Positions 33,651 through 42,138 of a stretch of 64,000 nt of DNA are shown here, one piece after another. The stretch spans positions 5,890,001-5,954,000 of the forward strand of contig NC_017093.1 in assembly GCF_000284295.1 (NCBI RefSeq), written 5' to 3'. Both the position numbers and the translations under genes were made by a program. This stretch comes from Actinoplanes missouriensis 431 (GTDB taxonomy: Bacteria; Actinomycetota; Actinomycetes; Mycobacteriales; Micromonosporaceae). Position 1 is the stretch's first letter. The number at the start of each line of letters is the position of its first letter. The notes beneath the pieces are model-generated. The model ran no database searches. It saw only the letters and a list, made by a program, of their open reading frames with translations, and had not been told where the DNA came from.

Positions 33651-35963
33651 TCAGACGGACGTGGACTCCGACGCGGTGTCCGCGGAATCCGCGTGCGGCT
33701 CCGGGGTGACGCGAGTGCCCGGCGACCCAGCCGACGACCCCGCCGACGCGGAGACCGACGAGCCGGCCGACGACGCGCCCGACGGCGAGGCCGACCGGGA
33801 GGCCGACGACTCCGACGACGCCGAGGCCGACGGCTTGCGCTCCAGCGCCGCGCCCTCCACGTCCAGCTCCGGGAGCCACCGCAGCCACGACGGCAGCCAC
33901 CAGGCGGACCGGCCGAGGAGGGCGAGAGCCGCCGGCACCGCGATCATGCGGACGATGAACGCGTCGAAGGCGATACCGACGGCCAGCGCGAACGCGATCG
34001 GCTTGATGGTGTCGTTGCCCTCCGGGACGAACGCCGCGAACACCGCGAACATGATGGTGGCGGCGGCCACCACCACCGGGGCGGCCTGGCGGAAACCGGT
34101 CACGATCGCGTCCCGCGGCGACGCGCCGTGGGCGTGCGCCTCGTGCATGCGGGAGACCAGGAAGACCTGGTAGTCCATGGCCAGACCGAAGAGGATGCCG
34201 ACGATGATGATCGGCGCGAGGCTCAGGATCGGGCCGGTGGAGCCGGCGTTGACCGCGTCGGCGGCCCAGCCCCACTGGAAGACGGCGACCGTGGCGCCGA
34301 ACGCCGCGCCGATCGTGAGCAGGAAGCCGAGCACGCCGACGACCGGCACCAGGATCGAGCGGAAGACGAGCACCAGCAGCACGAACGCGAGGCCGACGAC
34401 GAGCGCGAGGTAGACCGGGAGCGCGTCGTTGAGCTTCTGCGACACGTCGATGCTGACCGCCGTGTTGCCCGTCACGTAGACCTCGGCGCCGTCGGCGTCC
34501 GGAACGGTGTCCCGGATCGCGTGCACCAGGTCGACGGTCTTCTGGTCCTCGGGACCGGACGCCGGAATGATCGTGATGAGGGCGGCCGACTGGTCCTGGT
34601 TGGGCTGCGCCGGGGTGGCGAGCGCGACGTCCGGCAGGGACGCGACCTGCTTCTGCACGGTGGTCGCATACTGCACCGCGTCCGGGCCGTCGACGAGCAC
34701 GAGCAGCGGGCTGCTCACGCCCGGGCCGAACCGGCTGTCGATGATGGCCTGCGCCTTGGCCTGGGTGCTGCCCTCGGCGGCGCGCTGGTTCAGCGTGGTC
34801 TGCATCGAGAAGAACGGGATGGCGATCACGGCGAGCGCCGCGACGGCGAGGACCAGGCTGATCGTGCGCTGCCGGGTGACGAGGTCGGCCCAGCCCTTGA
34901 TGAAGCCGCGACCGTCCGGGAGAACGTCACCGTGGACGCCGCGCTGCTTCTTCGGCAGGGCACGCAACCCGATGAAGCCGAGGATCGCCGGGACCAGGGT
35001 AATCGCGACCAGCACCGCGATCACGATCGTGGCGGCGGCGGCCAGACCCATCTCGGTGAGGAACGGGATGCCGACCACGGAGAGACCGGCCAGCGCGATC
35101 ACCACGGTGAGGCCGGCCGTGACGACGGCGGAGCCGGCGGTGCCGACGGCCATCGCGGCGGACTCCTCGACCGGCAGGCCGCGGCGCAGCTCGTGCCGGA
35201 ACCGGGTGACGATGAAGAGCGCGTAGTCGATGCCGACGGCCAGGCCCAGCATGACCGCGAGGATCGGGGTGGTGGACTGCAGGTCGACGAAGCCGGTCAG
35301 GGTGACGATGCCGGCCGCGCCGATGCCGACGCCGACGATCGCGGTCAGCAGGTTCATGCCGGCGGCGACGAGCGAGCCGTAGGTCAGCGCCAGCACGATC
35401 AGCGCCACCACGACGCCCAGGATCTCGGAGGCGCCACCGATGTCGGCCGGGTTGCTGAGCGCCTCGCCCTCGGCCTCGACGGTCATCCCGAAGGAGCGGG
35501 CGTCCTCCACCTTGTCGATGATCGACTCGCGTTGCTCGTCGGTGACCAGCGAGGGCTGCACGTCGAAGGTGACGGTGCTGTACGCGGCGACCTGGTCCCG
35601 GGAGACCGCCGGGTTGGCCTCGTCGAGCGGGTTGCTGACCGACACCACCCCCGGCACCTGGCCCAGCGACGCGACCGTCTTGGCGATCTGCGCCGCGTTG
35701 TCCTGGCTGGTGACTGTCTCACCGGCGGGTGCCTCGAACACGACCTGCACGGTGGCGCCGGCCGACGCCGCGCCGAACTTCTCCTTCATCAGGTCCAGGG
35801 CCTTGGTCGACTCCTGGCCGGGGATGCTGAACGTGTTCGCGGTGGTGCCGGAGAGGGTGGCCGCGCCGACCCCGACGGCCACGAGAGCCAGCAGCCAGAC
35901 GACGGTGACGACGATTCTGTGCCGTACGGACGCCAGCCCGAGGCGATGCAACAACGTTGCCAT
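33651..35963 (-). CDS. MMPL-family RND exporter
   Basis: A 770-residue membrane exporter with the MMPL plan: one helix, a large outer domain, five helices, then the same again. GLAVGIDYALFIVTRFRHELRRG (about 235-257) and the second-half GLAMDYQVFLVSRMHEAH hold the conserved Asp-Tyr pairs of the proton path. The last 65 residues are a Ser/Ala-rich low-complexity tail. It lies 14 bases downstream of a TetR regulator, so substrate-induced efflux of a lipid or drug is likely. Substrate unknown. Confidence 0.93.
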   Translation of the reverse strand: MATLLHRLGLASVRHRIVVTVVWLLALVAVGVGAATLSGTTANTFSIPGQESTKALDLMKEKFGAASAGATVQVVFEAPAGETVTSQDNAAQIAKTVASLGQVPGVVSVSNPLDEANPAVSRDQVAAYSTVTFDVQPSLVTDEQRESIIDKVEDARSFGMTVEAEGEALSNPADIGGASEILGVVVALIVLALTYGSLVAAGMNLLTAIVGVGIGAAGIVTLTGFVDLQSTTPILAVMLGLAVGIDYALFIVTRFRHELRRGLPVEESAAMAVGTAGSAVVTAGLTVVIALAGLSVVGIPFLTEMGLAAAATIVIAVLVAITLVPAILGFIGLRALPKKQRGVHGDVLPDGRGFIKGWADLVTRQRTISLVLAVAALAVIAIPFFSMQTTLNQRAAEGSTQAKAQAIIDSRFGPGVSSPLLVLVDGPDAVQYATTVQKQVASLPDVALATPAQPNQDQSAALITIIPASGPEDQKTVDLVHAIRDTVPDADGAEVYVTGNTAVSIDVSQKLNDALPVYLALVVGLAFVLLVLVFRSILVPVVGVLGFLLTIGAAFGATVAVFQWGWAADAVNAGSTGPILSLAPIIIVGILFGLAMDYQVFLVSRMHEAHAHGASPRDAIVTGFRQAAPVVVAAATIMFAVFAAFVPEGNDTIKPIAFALAVGIAFDAFIVRMIAVPAALALLGRSAWWLPSWLRWLPELDVEGAALERKPSASASSESSASRSASPSGASSAGSSVSASAGSSAGSPGTRVTPEPHADSADTASESTSV

Positions 35964-35977
35964 GAGGGTTCCCTTGT

Positions 35978-36535
35978 TCAGTGTGTGCTGTGTCCGAGAG
36001 CGTCGTAACCGACCTCGGCGAGGCCGGACAGGGCATCGGGGCCGAAGACGTCGCGCAGGGCCACGCTGGCCACCGCGATCGCGCCGAGCGCGCCGACCTT
36101 GCGCAGCGCACGGACCGGGTCGCAGAGGAACTCCTCACCGAACGCGGCGGTGATCGCCGCGCCGATCTCGGTGAGCGCCTGACCCATCTCACTCTCCGGT
36201 TCGCTGACCAGGGAGGAGAGCAGGAGCGCCACCGCGCCGGGCTGGGCGAGCGCCAGCTCGGCCACGGCGGTGATCACGGCCCGGTCCCGCTCCGGCCCGA
36301 CCGGCAGATCCGACACCCCGGCGGCGGTGTCACGGATCTGCTCGACGCAGCGCCCGATGACCGCCTTCTGCAGGGCCTCCTTGCTGGGAAAGCGGTGCAG
36401 GAGCCCGGTCTTCGAGTAGCCCACCGTGTCGGCGATGCGCTGCACCGACGTCTCCCGGAAGCCGTGGCGGGCGAAGAGCCCGGCGGCGGCGTCGAGGATC
36501 TCGTCGTCGATCTGCTGCTTGGTGGGGCGGGGCAT
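35978..36535 (-). CDS. TetR-family repressor of the MMPL exporter
   Basis: A 185-residue regulator. Helix-turn-helix: ILDAAAGLFARHGFRETSVQRIADTVGYSKTGLLHRFPSKEALQKAV (about 13-59). The ATG at 36535 is used; an upstream in-frame start would read through the operator cluster. It is the first gene of the operon with the MMPL pump. Three evenly spaced operator-like words lie directly before the start codon, so tight autorepression is likely. Confidence 0.9.
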   Translation of the reverse strand: MPRPTKQQIDDEILDAAAGLFARHGFRETSVQRIADTVGYSKTGLLHRFPSKEALQKAVIGRCVEQIRDTAAGVSDLPVGPERDRAVITAVAELALAQPGAVALLLSSLVSEPESEMGQALTEIGAAITAAFGEEFLCDPVRALRKVGALGAIAVASVALRDVFGPDALSGLAEVGYDALGHSTH

Positions 36536-36537
36536 AA

Positions 36538-36592
36538 GGACCACGGTAGTCCGCGATGGACCAGGATGGTCGGTGAGGGACCGTGGTGGTCC
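36538..36592. promoter_or_regulatory. Triple operator with 20-base period before tetR
   Basis: Three 15-base words of the form GGACC-N5-GGTCC at 36538-36552 (right arm AGTCC), 36558-36572 (right arm GGTCG) and 36578-36592 (perfect). The starts are exactly 20 bases apart, about two helical turns, so repressor dimers would sit on one DNA face. The cluster fills the gap between the tetR start and the end of the upstream gene. Confidence 0.75.
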
Positions 36593-36607
36593 CCACACCG
36601 TGTTCTG

Positions 36608-37339
36608 CTAGGTTTCGGGGTTCCCGCCGAGGAAAGGGATAAACCCGGCGAGGTACGGGTCCGGCCCGTCCAGTGCCTTCCCGAACACCACGTCGTCCCC
36701 GTCGCACTCGACGTGGTAGACAGGCAGATGGATCGGATATGTCCGGGTGGTCGTGGCGGTCACCGGTTCGACCGGCCCGGTGAAGTCGCCGGCGTCCCGG
36801 CGCGCCAGCAGCCGGTCCACCGCGTCGTCCGGCAGCGGCCGCCCGCCGACCGCACGGAAGACCGTCCCGTCCAGCGTCAGCGACGGCGCCGGCAGCCACA
36901 CCGAGCGGATCACCGTCGGGTACGGCACCGGCTCCCCCCGGAACCCGTCGAACCGCAGCACCATCCGCCGTCCCGGGGACAACCGGTACCGCCGGCCGTC
37001 CGCGACCGAGCGGCGGCCCAGCGCGGTGAGGCTCAGCTCGTCACCGTCCCCGACCAGGTGACCGATCCCGGCCAGGTGGCGGACCGCCCGGGCCACGAGC
37101 GGCGGCTCCACCCCGAGGAACTCGGCCAGCTCGGCGGTCCGGGTCAGGCCGCCCTCGGCGACCGCCCGGGACAGGTAGCGGTCCAGCACGTCGTAGGACT
37201 GGGACTCGCGCACGGTCGCGGTGACCTCGACGGCCCACATCGGCAGCAGCAACGGGACGATCCGCCGCGGCCGGATCCCCGGAAGGGCGTCCACCCGTCG
37301 CGCGATCTCGGTCAGCGGCAGGTGGGCCGGTTCGGTCAT
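36608..37339 (-). CDS. Winged-helix protein coupled to the pseudo-helicase
   Basis: A 243-residue protein I cannot place in a named family. Residues about 40-110 look like one or two winged helices (YLSRAVAEGGLTRTAELAEFLGVEPPLVARAVRHLAGIGHL, then a DGDELSLTALGRRSV wing). The C-terminal half is beta-rich with repeated Pro-Tyr/Trp strands (RRYRLSPGRRMVLRFDG, YPIHLPVYHVE). Its ATG overlaps the stop of the SF1-helicase-like gene (ATGA), so both are made together, and the pair presumably acts on DNA or RNA. No transposon or phage context is visible. Confidence 0.7.
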   Translation of the reverse strand: MTEPAHLPLTEIARRVDALPGIRPRRIVPLLLPMWAVEVTATVRESQSYDVLDRYLSRAVAEGGLTRTAELAEFLGVEPPLVARAVRHLAGIGHLVGDGDELSLTALGRRSVADGRRYRLSPGRRMVLRFDGFRGEPVPYPTVIRSVWLPAPSLTLDGTVFRAVGGRPLPDDAVDRLLARRDAGDFTGPVEPVTATTTRTYPIHLPVYHVECDGDDVVFGKALDGPDPYLAGFIPFLGGNPET

Positions 37340-39255
37340 GGCGCGCTTCGCAGACGTACGCGATTGGCGGCCGGCGCCCTTTCCAGGAGACGGTTCAGCA
37401 CGCTCGTGGTCAGCAGCCCGGCCACCTCGTCCGGCACCAGCGCCGCGCCGACGTCCCGCAACGGCCCGCGTCCCGTGTCACCGGCGAGCACCGCCCGCCG
37501 GGCCCGGACCAGCGGCACGAGCGCGGACGGCAGCGCGGTCCGGCCCGCGTCCACGAGCACCACCAGGTCGAACTCCAGCTCGCCGTGATCGGGCCGGCCC
37601 GCGCCGAGGCAGGTCGTCGCCACCACGTCGGCGTATCTGAGCAGCTCGGCGTGGAGCTGACGGCTCGGCCGCGCGGCCCGCTGACGCCACTCGCGCAGCA
37701 GCCCGGCGCGGCTGCGCAGCATCGGCTCCAGGCCGGTGCAGTGCTCGGCAAAATCGGACAGGCCCGGCACGTCAGCGGTCCACGCCGGCTCCGGGGCCAC
37801 GCCGTCGAGGAGCTGGCACACCCGATGCGCGGAGCGTTCGGCGGACTCCAGGGCACGGTGCGCGGCCAGGCCGGCGAACGCGGCACGGTCGGCGGCGGCC
37901 CGGACCGCGGCGTCCTGCTCGACCTCCTTCTTGAGGCGGTCGTGGTGTTCCGCGTACTCCTGGCGGGCCCGTGCCAGCGCCTCCCGCGCCTGGTCCGCGG
38001 CGGGGATCGCCACGGCCAGCCGGGCACGCAGGCGCCCGGCCCGCCACCTGCCGAACCGTGATCCCTCCGCCCGGCGCAGCGACGCGCCGAGCCGTTCCAC
38101 CGCGTGACCGGCGAGCGCGGCGGCCCGCTCGGCGGCCTCGACGGCCTGCCACCGATCCCGGACCGGGCCACCGAGTCGCTGCCGGGTCTCCTCGGCGATC
38201 GTGTCTCGCTCGGCGCAGGCCCGGTCGGCGCGCTGCCGCTCCTGATCGGCTTCGGCGAGCGCGCTGGTCAGGCGTTTCAGCCAGCCCATCGCGGGCGACG
38301 GCTCGCCGAGCCACGGTTCGAGCCGGTGCGCGGCGGCCTGCGACCGGGCCAGGATCCGCCGCTGCGTCTCGGCCGCCGCCGCGGCGACGGTGCCCGGTCC
38401 CCCGCCGGGCAGGTCCGCGCGCACCACGATCGGCCCGGGCGGCAGCCGGGTCATCACGGCATCGACGGCCGCCGTCTCCGGGGCAGTGATCAGCACCCGC
38501 TCACCGCGCTCCGCGGCGGCGCGCACGATCTCCACGACGGTCAGGGTCCGGGCCGCACCGGGCGGCGCGACAAGACAGAGCAGATCCGGTACGGCCAGCG
38601 CCCGCCGCACCGCCTCCACCCGGTCCGGGGCCGTCCCCTCCCCGGCAGAGCGGCGCCCCGCCCCGCCGGAGGGCTCGGCCGGCGGGGGCACATCCGGCCC
38701 CGCCCCGCCGGACGGCTCGGCCGGCGGGGGCACATCCGGCGCCGGGCAGCCGGGCGACGCGGCCGGCCAGGGTGGGCCGGGTGGAGCGAAGCGGCCCTCG
38801 GCCACCAGCGCGAGCAGGCCCGGATTGGCGGTGGCACCGGCGCGCAGGCGGACGATCGCGTCGCGCTGGATGCGTTCGGCCAGGCCCGGGTCGATGAGGC
38901 CGGCGCCGGACTCGGCGAAACCGGCGCTGCGCTCCACGAAACCGGCGCCGGGCTCGACGGAACCGTCACCGCGCTGCGCCGGGACCCGCTCGGCTGCCGC
39001 GTCGAGCCCGTGAGCGGCGGCCACCGCGAGTTCCAGGGTGGCGCAGAAGCGGTCGTTCCGGTACCGGACCGGCTGTTCTCCACCGCCCGGTCCCGGCGCG
39101 GGCCGGCGCTGCGCCGGACGGCCCGCAGCGCCGCTCCCCGGCCCGCCGGATCGCTGTCCCGCGCCGGAGAAGGCATCGACACCGATGGAACCGTCGCCAC
39201 CCGGCTCGTGGCGATCGCGGTCATCGCGATCTAGATCGACAGGGGTCGACGCCAT
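37336..39255 (-). CDS. SF1-helicase-like protein with degraded ATPase motifs
   Basis: A 639-residue protein laid out like the N-terminal half of an Upf1/Dna2-type SF1 helicase: a Walker A position LVAPPGAARTLT near 227-238, motif Ia VLITAPETAAVDAVM near 255, a long charged helical insert (about 320-500), then FDLVVLVDAGRTALPSALVPLVRARRAVLAGD near 560-592, where a DEAx Walker B and GDxxQLPP would stand. The Walker lysine is Arg, the acidic pair reads DA, and motifs III-VI are missing. The first 210 residues are low complexity with repeats (AEPSGGAG twice, GAG-F/L units). The ATG at 39255 is preferred to an upstream TTG. ATGA-coupled to the winged-helix gene. Confidence 0.72.
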   Translation of the reverse strand: MASTPVDLDRDDRDRHEPGGDGSIGVDAFSGAGQRSGGPGSGAAGRPAQRRPAPGPGGGEQPVRYRNDRFCATLELAVAAAHGLDAAAERVPAQRGDGSVEPGAGFVERSAGFAESGAGLIDPGLAERIQRDAIVRLRAGATANPGLLALVAEGRFAPPGPPWPAASPGCPAPDVPPPAEPSGGAGPDVPPPAEPSGGAGRRSAGEGTAPDRVEAVRRALAVPDLLCLVAPPGAARTLTVVEIVRAAAERGERVLITAPETAAVDAVMTRLPPGPIVVRADLPGGGPGTVAAAAAETQRRILARSQAAAHRLEPWLGEPSPAMGWLKRLTSALAEADQERQRADRACAERDTIAEETRQRLGGPVRDRWQAVEAAERAAALAGHAVERLGASLRRAEGSRFGRWRAGRLRARLAVAIPAADQAREALARARQEYAEHHDRLKKEVEQDAAVRAAADRAAFAGLAAHRALESAERSAHRVCQLLDGVAPEPAWTADVPGLSDFAEHCTGLEPMLRSRAGLLREWRQRAARPSRQLHAELLRYADVVATTCLGAGRPDHGELEFDLVVLVDAGRTALPSALVPLVRARRAVLAGDTGRGPLRDVGAALVPDEVAGLLTTSVLNRLLERAPAANRVRLRSAP

Positions 39256-39513
39256 CCGCTCACCATAGATGCGCTCCGGCCGCCCCAACAAACACGCTTT
39301 GTGCGCTTTCCTTCACCGCGAACGCCCGGAAAGCGCTCCCATCCCACGATCACCGGCCTGCCGCGCACCCCGGGGCACCCCTCGTCAATTCACGCGTCCG
39401 GGTGACGTGCGGGGCAGGACGCCGGCCCGCCCCGGCGTACCTGAATCTCTGTTTGACGGGCTCTTCCGCCTGGTGATTCGATCAACTCTCCCGAACAGAT
39501 CGGACCTGGAGTC

Positions 39514-41157
39514 ATGCCCGTGGTTCTTCCCTCAGCTGACCTGCTCTTCGTCGGCGGCCGGGTCTTCACCGCCGATCCGGCCCGCGGCCACGCCACGACG
39601 GTCGCGGTGCGGGACGGCCGGATCCAGGCGGTCGGCACCGACGAGGTACGCGACCTGGCCGGCCCGGACACCGAGATCGTCGACCTGCGCGGCCGGCTGC
39701 TGCTCCCCGGCTTCCAGGACGCGCACGTGCACGCGGTGATGGGCGGCGTCGAGCTGAACCAGTGCGACCTGACCAACACCACCGATGTGGAGGAGTACCT
39801 GCGGCGGGTCCGGGCGTACGCCGACGCGCACCCGGAGCTGGAGTGGATCTCCGGGGGCGGGTGGGCGATGGAGAGCTTCCCCGGCGGGGTGCCCGGGCGG
39901 GAGCTGCTGGACCGGGTGGTGCCGGACCGGCCGGTGTTCCTCTCCAACCGCGACCACCACGGCGCCTGGGTCAACAGCCGTGCCCTGGAACTGGCCGGGA
40001 TCACCGCGGACACCCCGGACCCGGAGGACGGCCGGATCGACCGGGCGCCGGACGGCTCCCCCGCGGGCGGCCTGCAGGAGGGTGCGATGCGGCTGGTCAC
40101 CGACCTGCTGCCGGAGACCACCGCCGCGGACCGGCTGGCCGGCCTCCACCGGGGGCAGGAACTGCTCTTCTCGCTCGGCGTCACGGCCTGGCAGGACGCG
40201 ATGGTGTGCGCGACCAACGGGTACCCGGACGTGTCCGACGCGTACCTGACCGCGGCGCGGGACGGGTCGCTGCGGGCCACCGTGGTCGGCGCGCTCTGGT
40301 GGGACCGGGACCGGGACGCGTCGCAGATCCCGGAGCTGGTCGCGAAGCGGGAGACGTTCACCGTCGGGCGGCTGCGCTGTGACAGCGTGAAGCTGATGCT
40401 CGACGGGGTGGCGGAGAACTTCACGGCCGCGATGACCGCGCCCTACCGGGACGGCTGCGGCTGCGCCACCACGAACACCGGGCTCTCCTTCATCGACCCG
40501 AAGGCGCTGCCGGACTACGTGACGGCACTGGACGCGCTCGGCTTCCAGGCGCACTTCCACGCGCTCGGCGACCGGGCGGTGCGCGACGCGCTCGACGCGG
40601 TGGCCGCCGCCCGGGCAGCGAACGGGTTCCGCGACACCCGGCCGCACCTCGCCCACCTGCAGGTGGTGCACCCGGACGACGTGCCGCGCTTCCGCGAGCT
40701 GGGTGCGAGCGCGAACCTGCAGGCGTACTGGGCGTCGCACGAACCGCAGATGGACGAGCTGACCATCCCGTTCCTGGACCCGGCGGCCGCGGTGCACCAG
40801 TACCCGTTCGGCGATCTGCTGCGGGCCGGCGCGCACCTGGCGGCCGGCAGCGACTGGCCGGTCACCACCCCGGACCCGATCGAGGCGATCCACGTGGCGG
40901 TGAACCGGGCGCACCACGGCAGCGACTACCCGCCGTTCCTGCCGGGGCAGGAGCTGGACCTGGCGACGGCGCTGACCGCGTACACGGCGGGGTCGGCGTT
41001 CGTGAACCACCTGGACGACCGCGGGGTGATCCGCGCCGGGAACGTGGCCGATCTGGTCGTGCTGGACCGCGACCCGTTCGCCGCGCCGGCCGCTGAGATC
41101 GGCGCGGCGTCGGTGGCGCGCACCTACGTCGACGGTCAGGTCGTCTACGCGGCATGA
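39514..41157 (+). CDS. YtcJ-like metal-dependent amidohydrolase
   Basis: A 547-residue hydrolase of the amidohydrolase superfamily. Metal ligands His71 and His73 lie in GFQDAHVHAVM; later HFHALGDRAV, HLAHLQVVHPDD and GSDWPV hold the remaining ligands and the catalytic Asp. The family acts on N-acyl or amide bonds of unknown natural substrates. Start ATG follows a close GGAG. It stands alone between an apparent regulatory gap of about 260 bases (no feature recognised) and a terminator. Its 3' end is tandemly duplicated. Confidence 0.9.
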   Translation: MPVVLPSADLLFVGGRVFTADPARGHATTVAVRDGRIQAVGTDEVRDLAGPDTEIVDLRGRLLLPGFQDAHVHAVMGGVELNQCDLTNTTDVEEYLRRVRAYADAHPELEWISGGGWAMESFPGGVPGRELLDRVVPDRPVFLSNRDHHGAWVNSRALELAGITADTPDPEDGRIDRAPDGSPAGGLQEGAMRLVTDLLPETTAADRLAGLHRGQELLFSLGVTAWQDAMVCATNGYPDVSDAYLTAARDGSLRATVVGALWWDRDRDASQIPELVAKRETFTVGRLRCDSVKLMLDGVAENFTAAMTAPYRDGCGCATTNTGLSFIDPKALPDYVTALDALGFQAHFHALGDRAVRDALDAVAAARAANGFRDTRPHLAHLQVVHPDDVPRFRELGASANLQAYWASHEPQMDELTIPFLDPAAAVHQYPFGDLLRAGAHLAAGSDWPVTTPDPIEAIHVAVNRAHHGSDYPPFLPGQELDLATALTAYTAGSAFVNHLDDRGVIRAGNVADLVVLDRDPFAAPAAEIGAASVARTYVDGQVVYAA

Positions 41158-41189
41158 GATGACAGCCGCATGAGACGACAGCCGCATGA
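41152..41189. repeat. 16-bp tandem units copying the amidohydrolase stop codon
   Basis: GCATGAGATGACAGCC (41152-41167), GCATGAGACGACAGCC (41168-41183, one change) and a third start GCATGA (41184-41189). TGA occurs at 41155, 41171 and 41187, one in each reading frame, the first being the genuine stop codon. The terminator stem begins two bases later. Confidence 0.88.
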
Positions 41190-41190
41190 A

Positions 41191-41219
41191 GAAGGCCCGG
41201 GGAGATCCCCCGGGCCTTC
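41191..41219. terminator. Bidirectional terminator
   Basis: GAAGGCCCGGGG (41191-41202) pairs perfectly with 41208-41219 around AGATC, between two convergent genes. The AAG/CTT ends give a short T-run on either strand. Confidence 0.9.
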
Positions 41220-41222
41220 CGC

Positions 41223-41915
41223 TCACTTCTCGGTGGGCTCGTCCGCGTCGTCGGGCTCGTCCGCGTCGTCGGCGTGCCGCGGCTGCGCCGGCGCCTGCGA
41301 CGCCTCCAGCTCCTCGGCGACCGGCTCCTCGTCGATCACCTCGGCGGCGATCTGCGGCGCGTCCATCCAGAGCGCCCGCAGCTGGCTCTGCATGAACGCG
41401 GTGAGCCGGCCCCGGTAGTCGCGGTCGAAGTCCTCCAGGGCCTCGATCTGCTGCTGGAGCGCCTCACGCTTGGCGCCCAGGCTGCCGACCACGTCGTCGT
41501 AGCGCTGCTGTGCCTGGTGGCGCAGTTGCTCGGCGCCGGCCATCGCGTCCGCGCCGATCGTCTCGGCCCGGGCGCGGGCGTCCGCCACGATCTTCTCCCC
41601 GGTGCGCCGGGCCTCCTCGGCGCGGGCCTGCGCGTCGCGGGCCATCTGCTCGGCCGCGGCGCGCGCCTCGGCCAGCACCCGGTCGGCCTCCCGGCGTACG
41701 TTGTTCGCGTGCGCCTGCGCGTCCCGGGCGATCTGCTCGGCAGCGGCCAGGGCATCCGTGCGGATCTTGTCCGCGTGGTGCTGGGCGCTCGCCACGTGCT
41801 CCTCGGCGGTGCGCTGAGCCAAGGCCAGCACCTGGAGCGCCTGGTTCGGCAGGCCGGGGTTGGGCGCGATCATCGCGTGCTCCGAGGTCTCATTGTCGGT
41901 CCCATTGAGCAGCAC
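41223..41915 (-). CDS. DivIVA-like coiled-coil protein
   Basis: A 230-residue cytoplasmic protein that is almost entirely coiled coil from about 25 to 175: an 11- to 18-residue Ala/Glu/Arg heptad pattern such as AAEQIARDAQAHANNVRREADRVLAEARAAAEQMARDAQARAEEA in repeated form. The C-terminus is acidic with a DADEP repeat. This composition is like the polar growth and cytoskeletal coiled-coil proteins of actinomycetes (DivIVA, Scy, FilP), though the short DivIVA membrane-binding N-terminus is not clear. Structural or scaffolding role is inference. It starts with GTG. Confidence 0.72.
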   Translation of the reverse strand: MLLNGTDNETSEHAMIAPNPGLPNQALQVLALAQRTAEEHVASAQHHADKIRTDALAAAEQIARDAQAHANNVRREADRVLAEARAAAEQMARDAQARAEEARRTGEKIVADARARAETIGADAMAGAEQLRHQAQQRYDDVVGSLGAKREALQQQIEALEDFDRDYRGRLTAFMQSQLRALWMDAPQIAAEVIDEEPVAEELEASQAPAQPRHADDADEPDDADEPTEK

Positions 41916-42138
41916 TTCGACACGTTCCTTATCTCATTGTCAGCAGTCCGGCCCCGGGGTTCCCGACGGAGCACGTCCATGATCGGCGGATGCTACCAAG
42001 CTGAGCTGCCCGGATGCGAGATCGCAGCGGTGAACGAACGATCACGCCGAGCGGTCTATTTCCGGAAGCGAGCACAAAAGGGATACGGCTCCCCATAAGC
42101 TCAGGAAACTTCTGTTCTCTCTCCCCTGAGGTTGAGCC

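Noticed and set aside
32163-36008. A plus-strand open frame of 1,281 codons
   Set aside because: It runs antisense over the ArsR-AHSA1 operators, the 2H phosphoesterase and the MMPL exporter, which have clear families. Its translation is Arg/Gly/Asp/His-rich without domains, as expected from the reverse of GC-rich codons.
36608-39255. Simple pseudogene of a helicase
   Set aside because: The frame is uninterrupted for 639 codons with normal codon use and is ATGA-coupled to the next gene; decay would have left stops or frameshifts. Not fully excluded.
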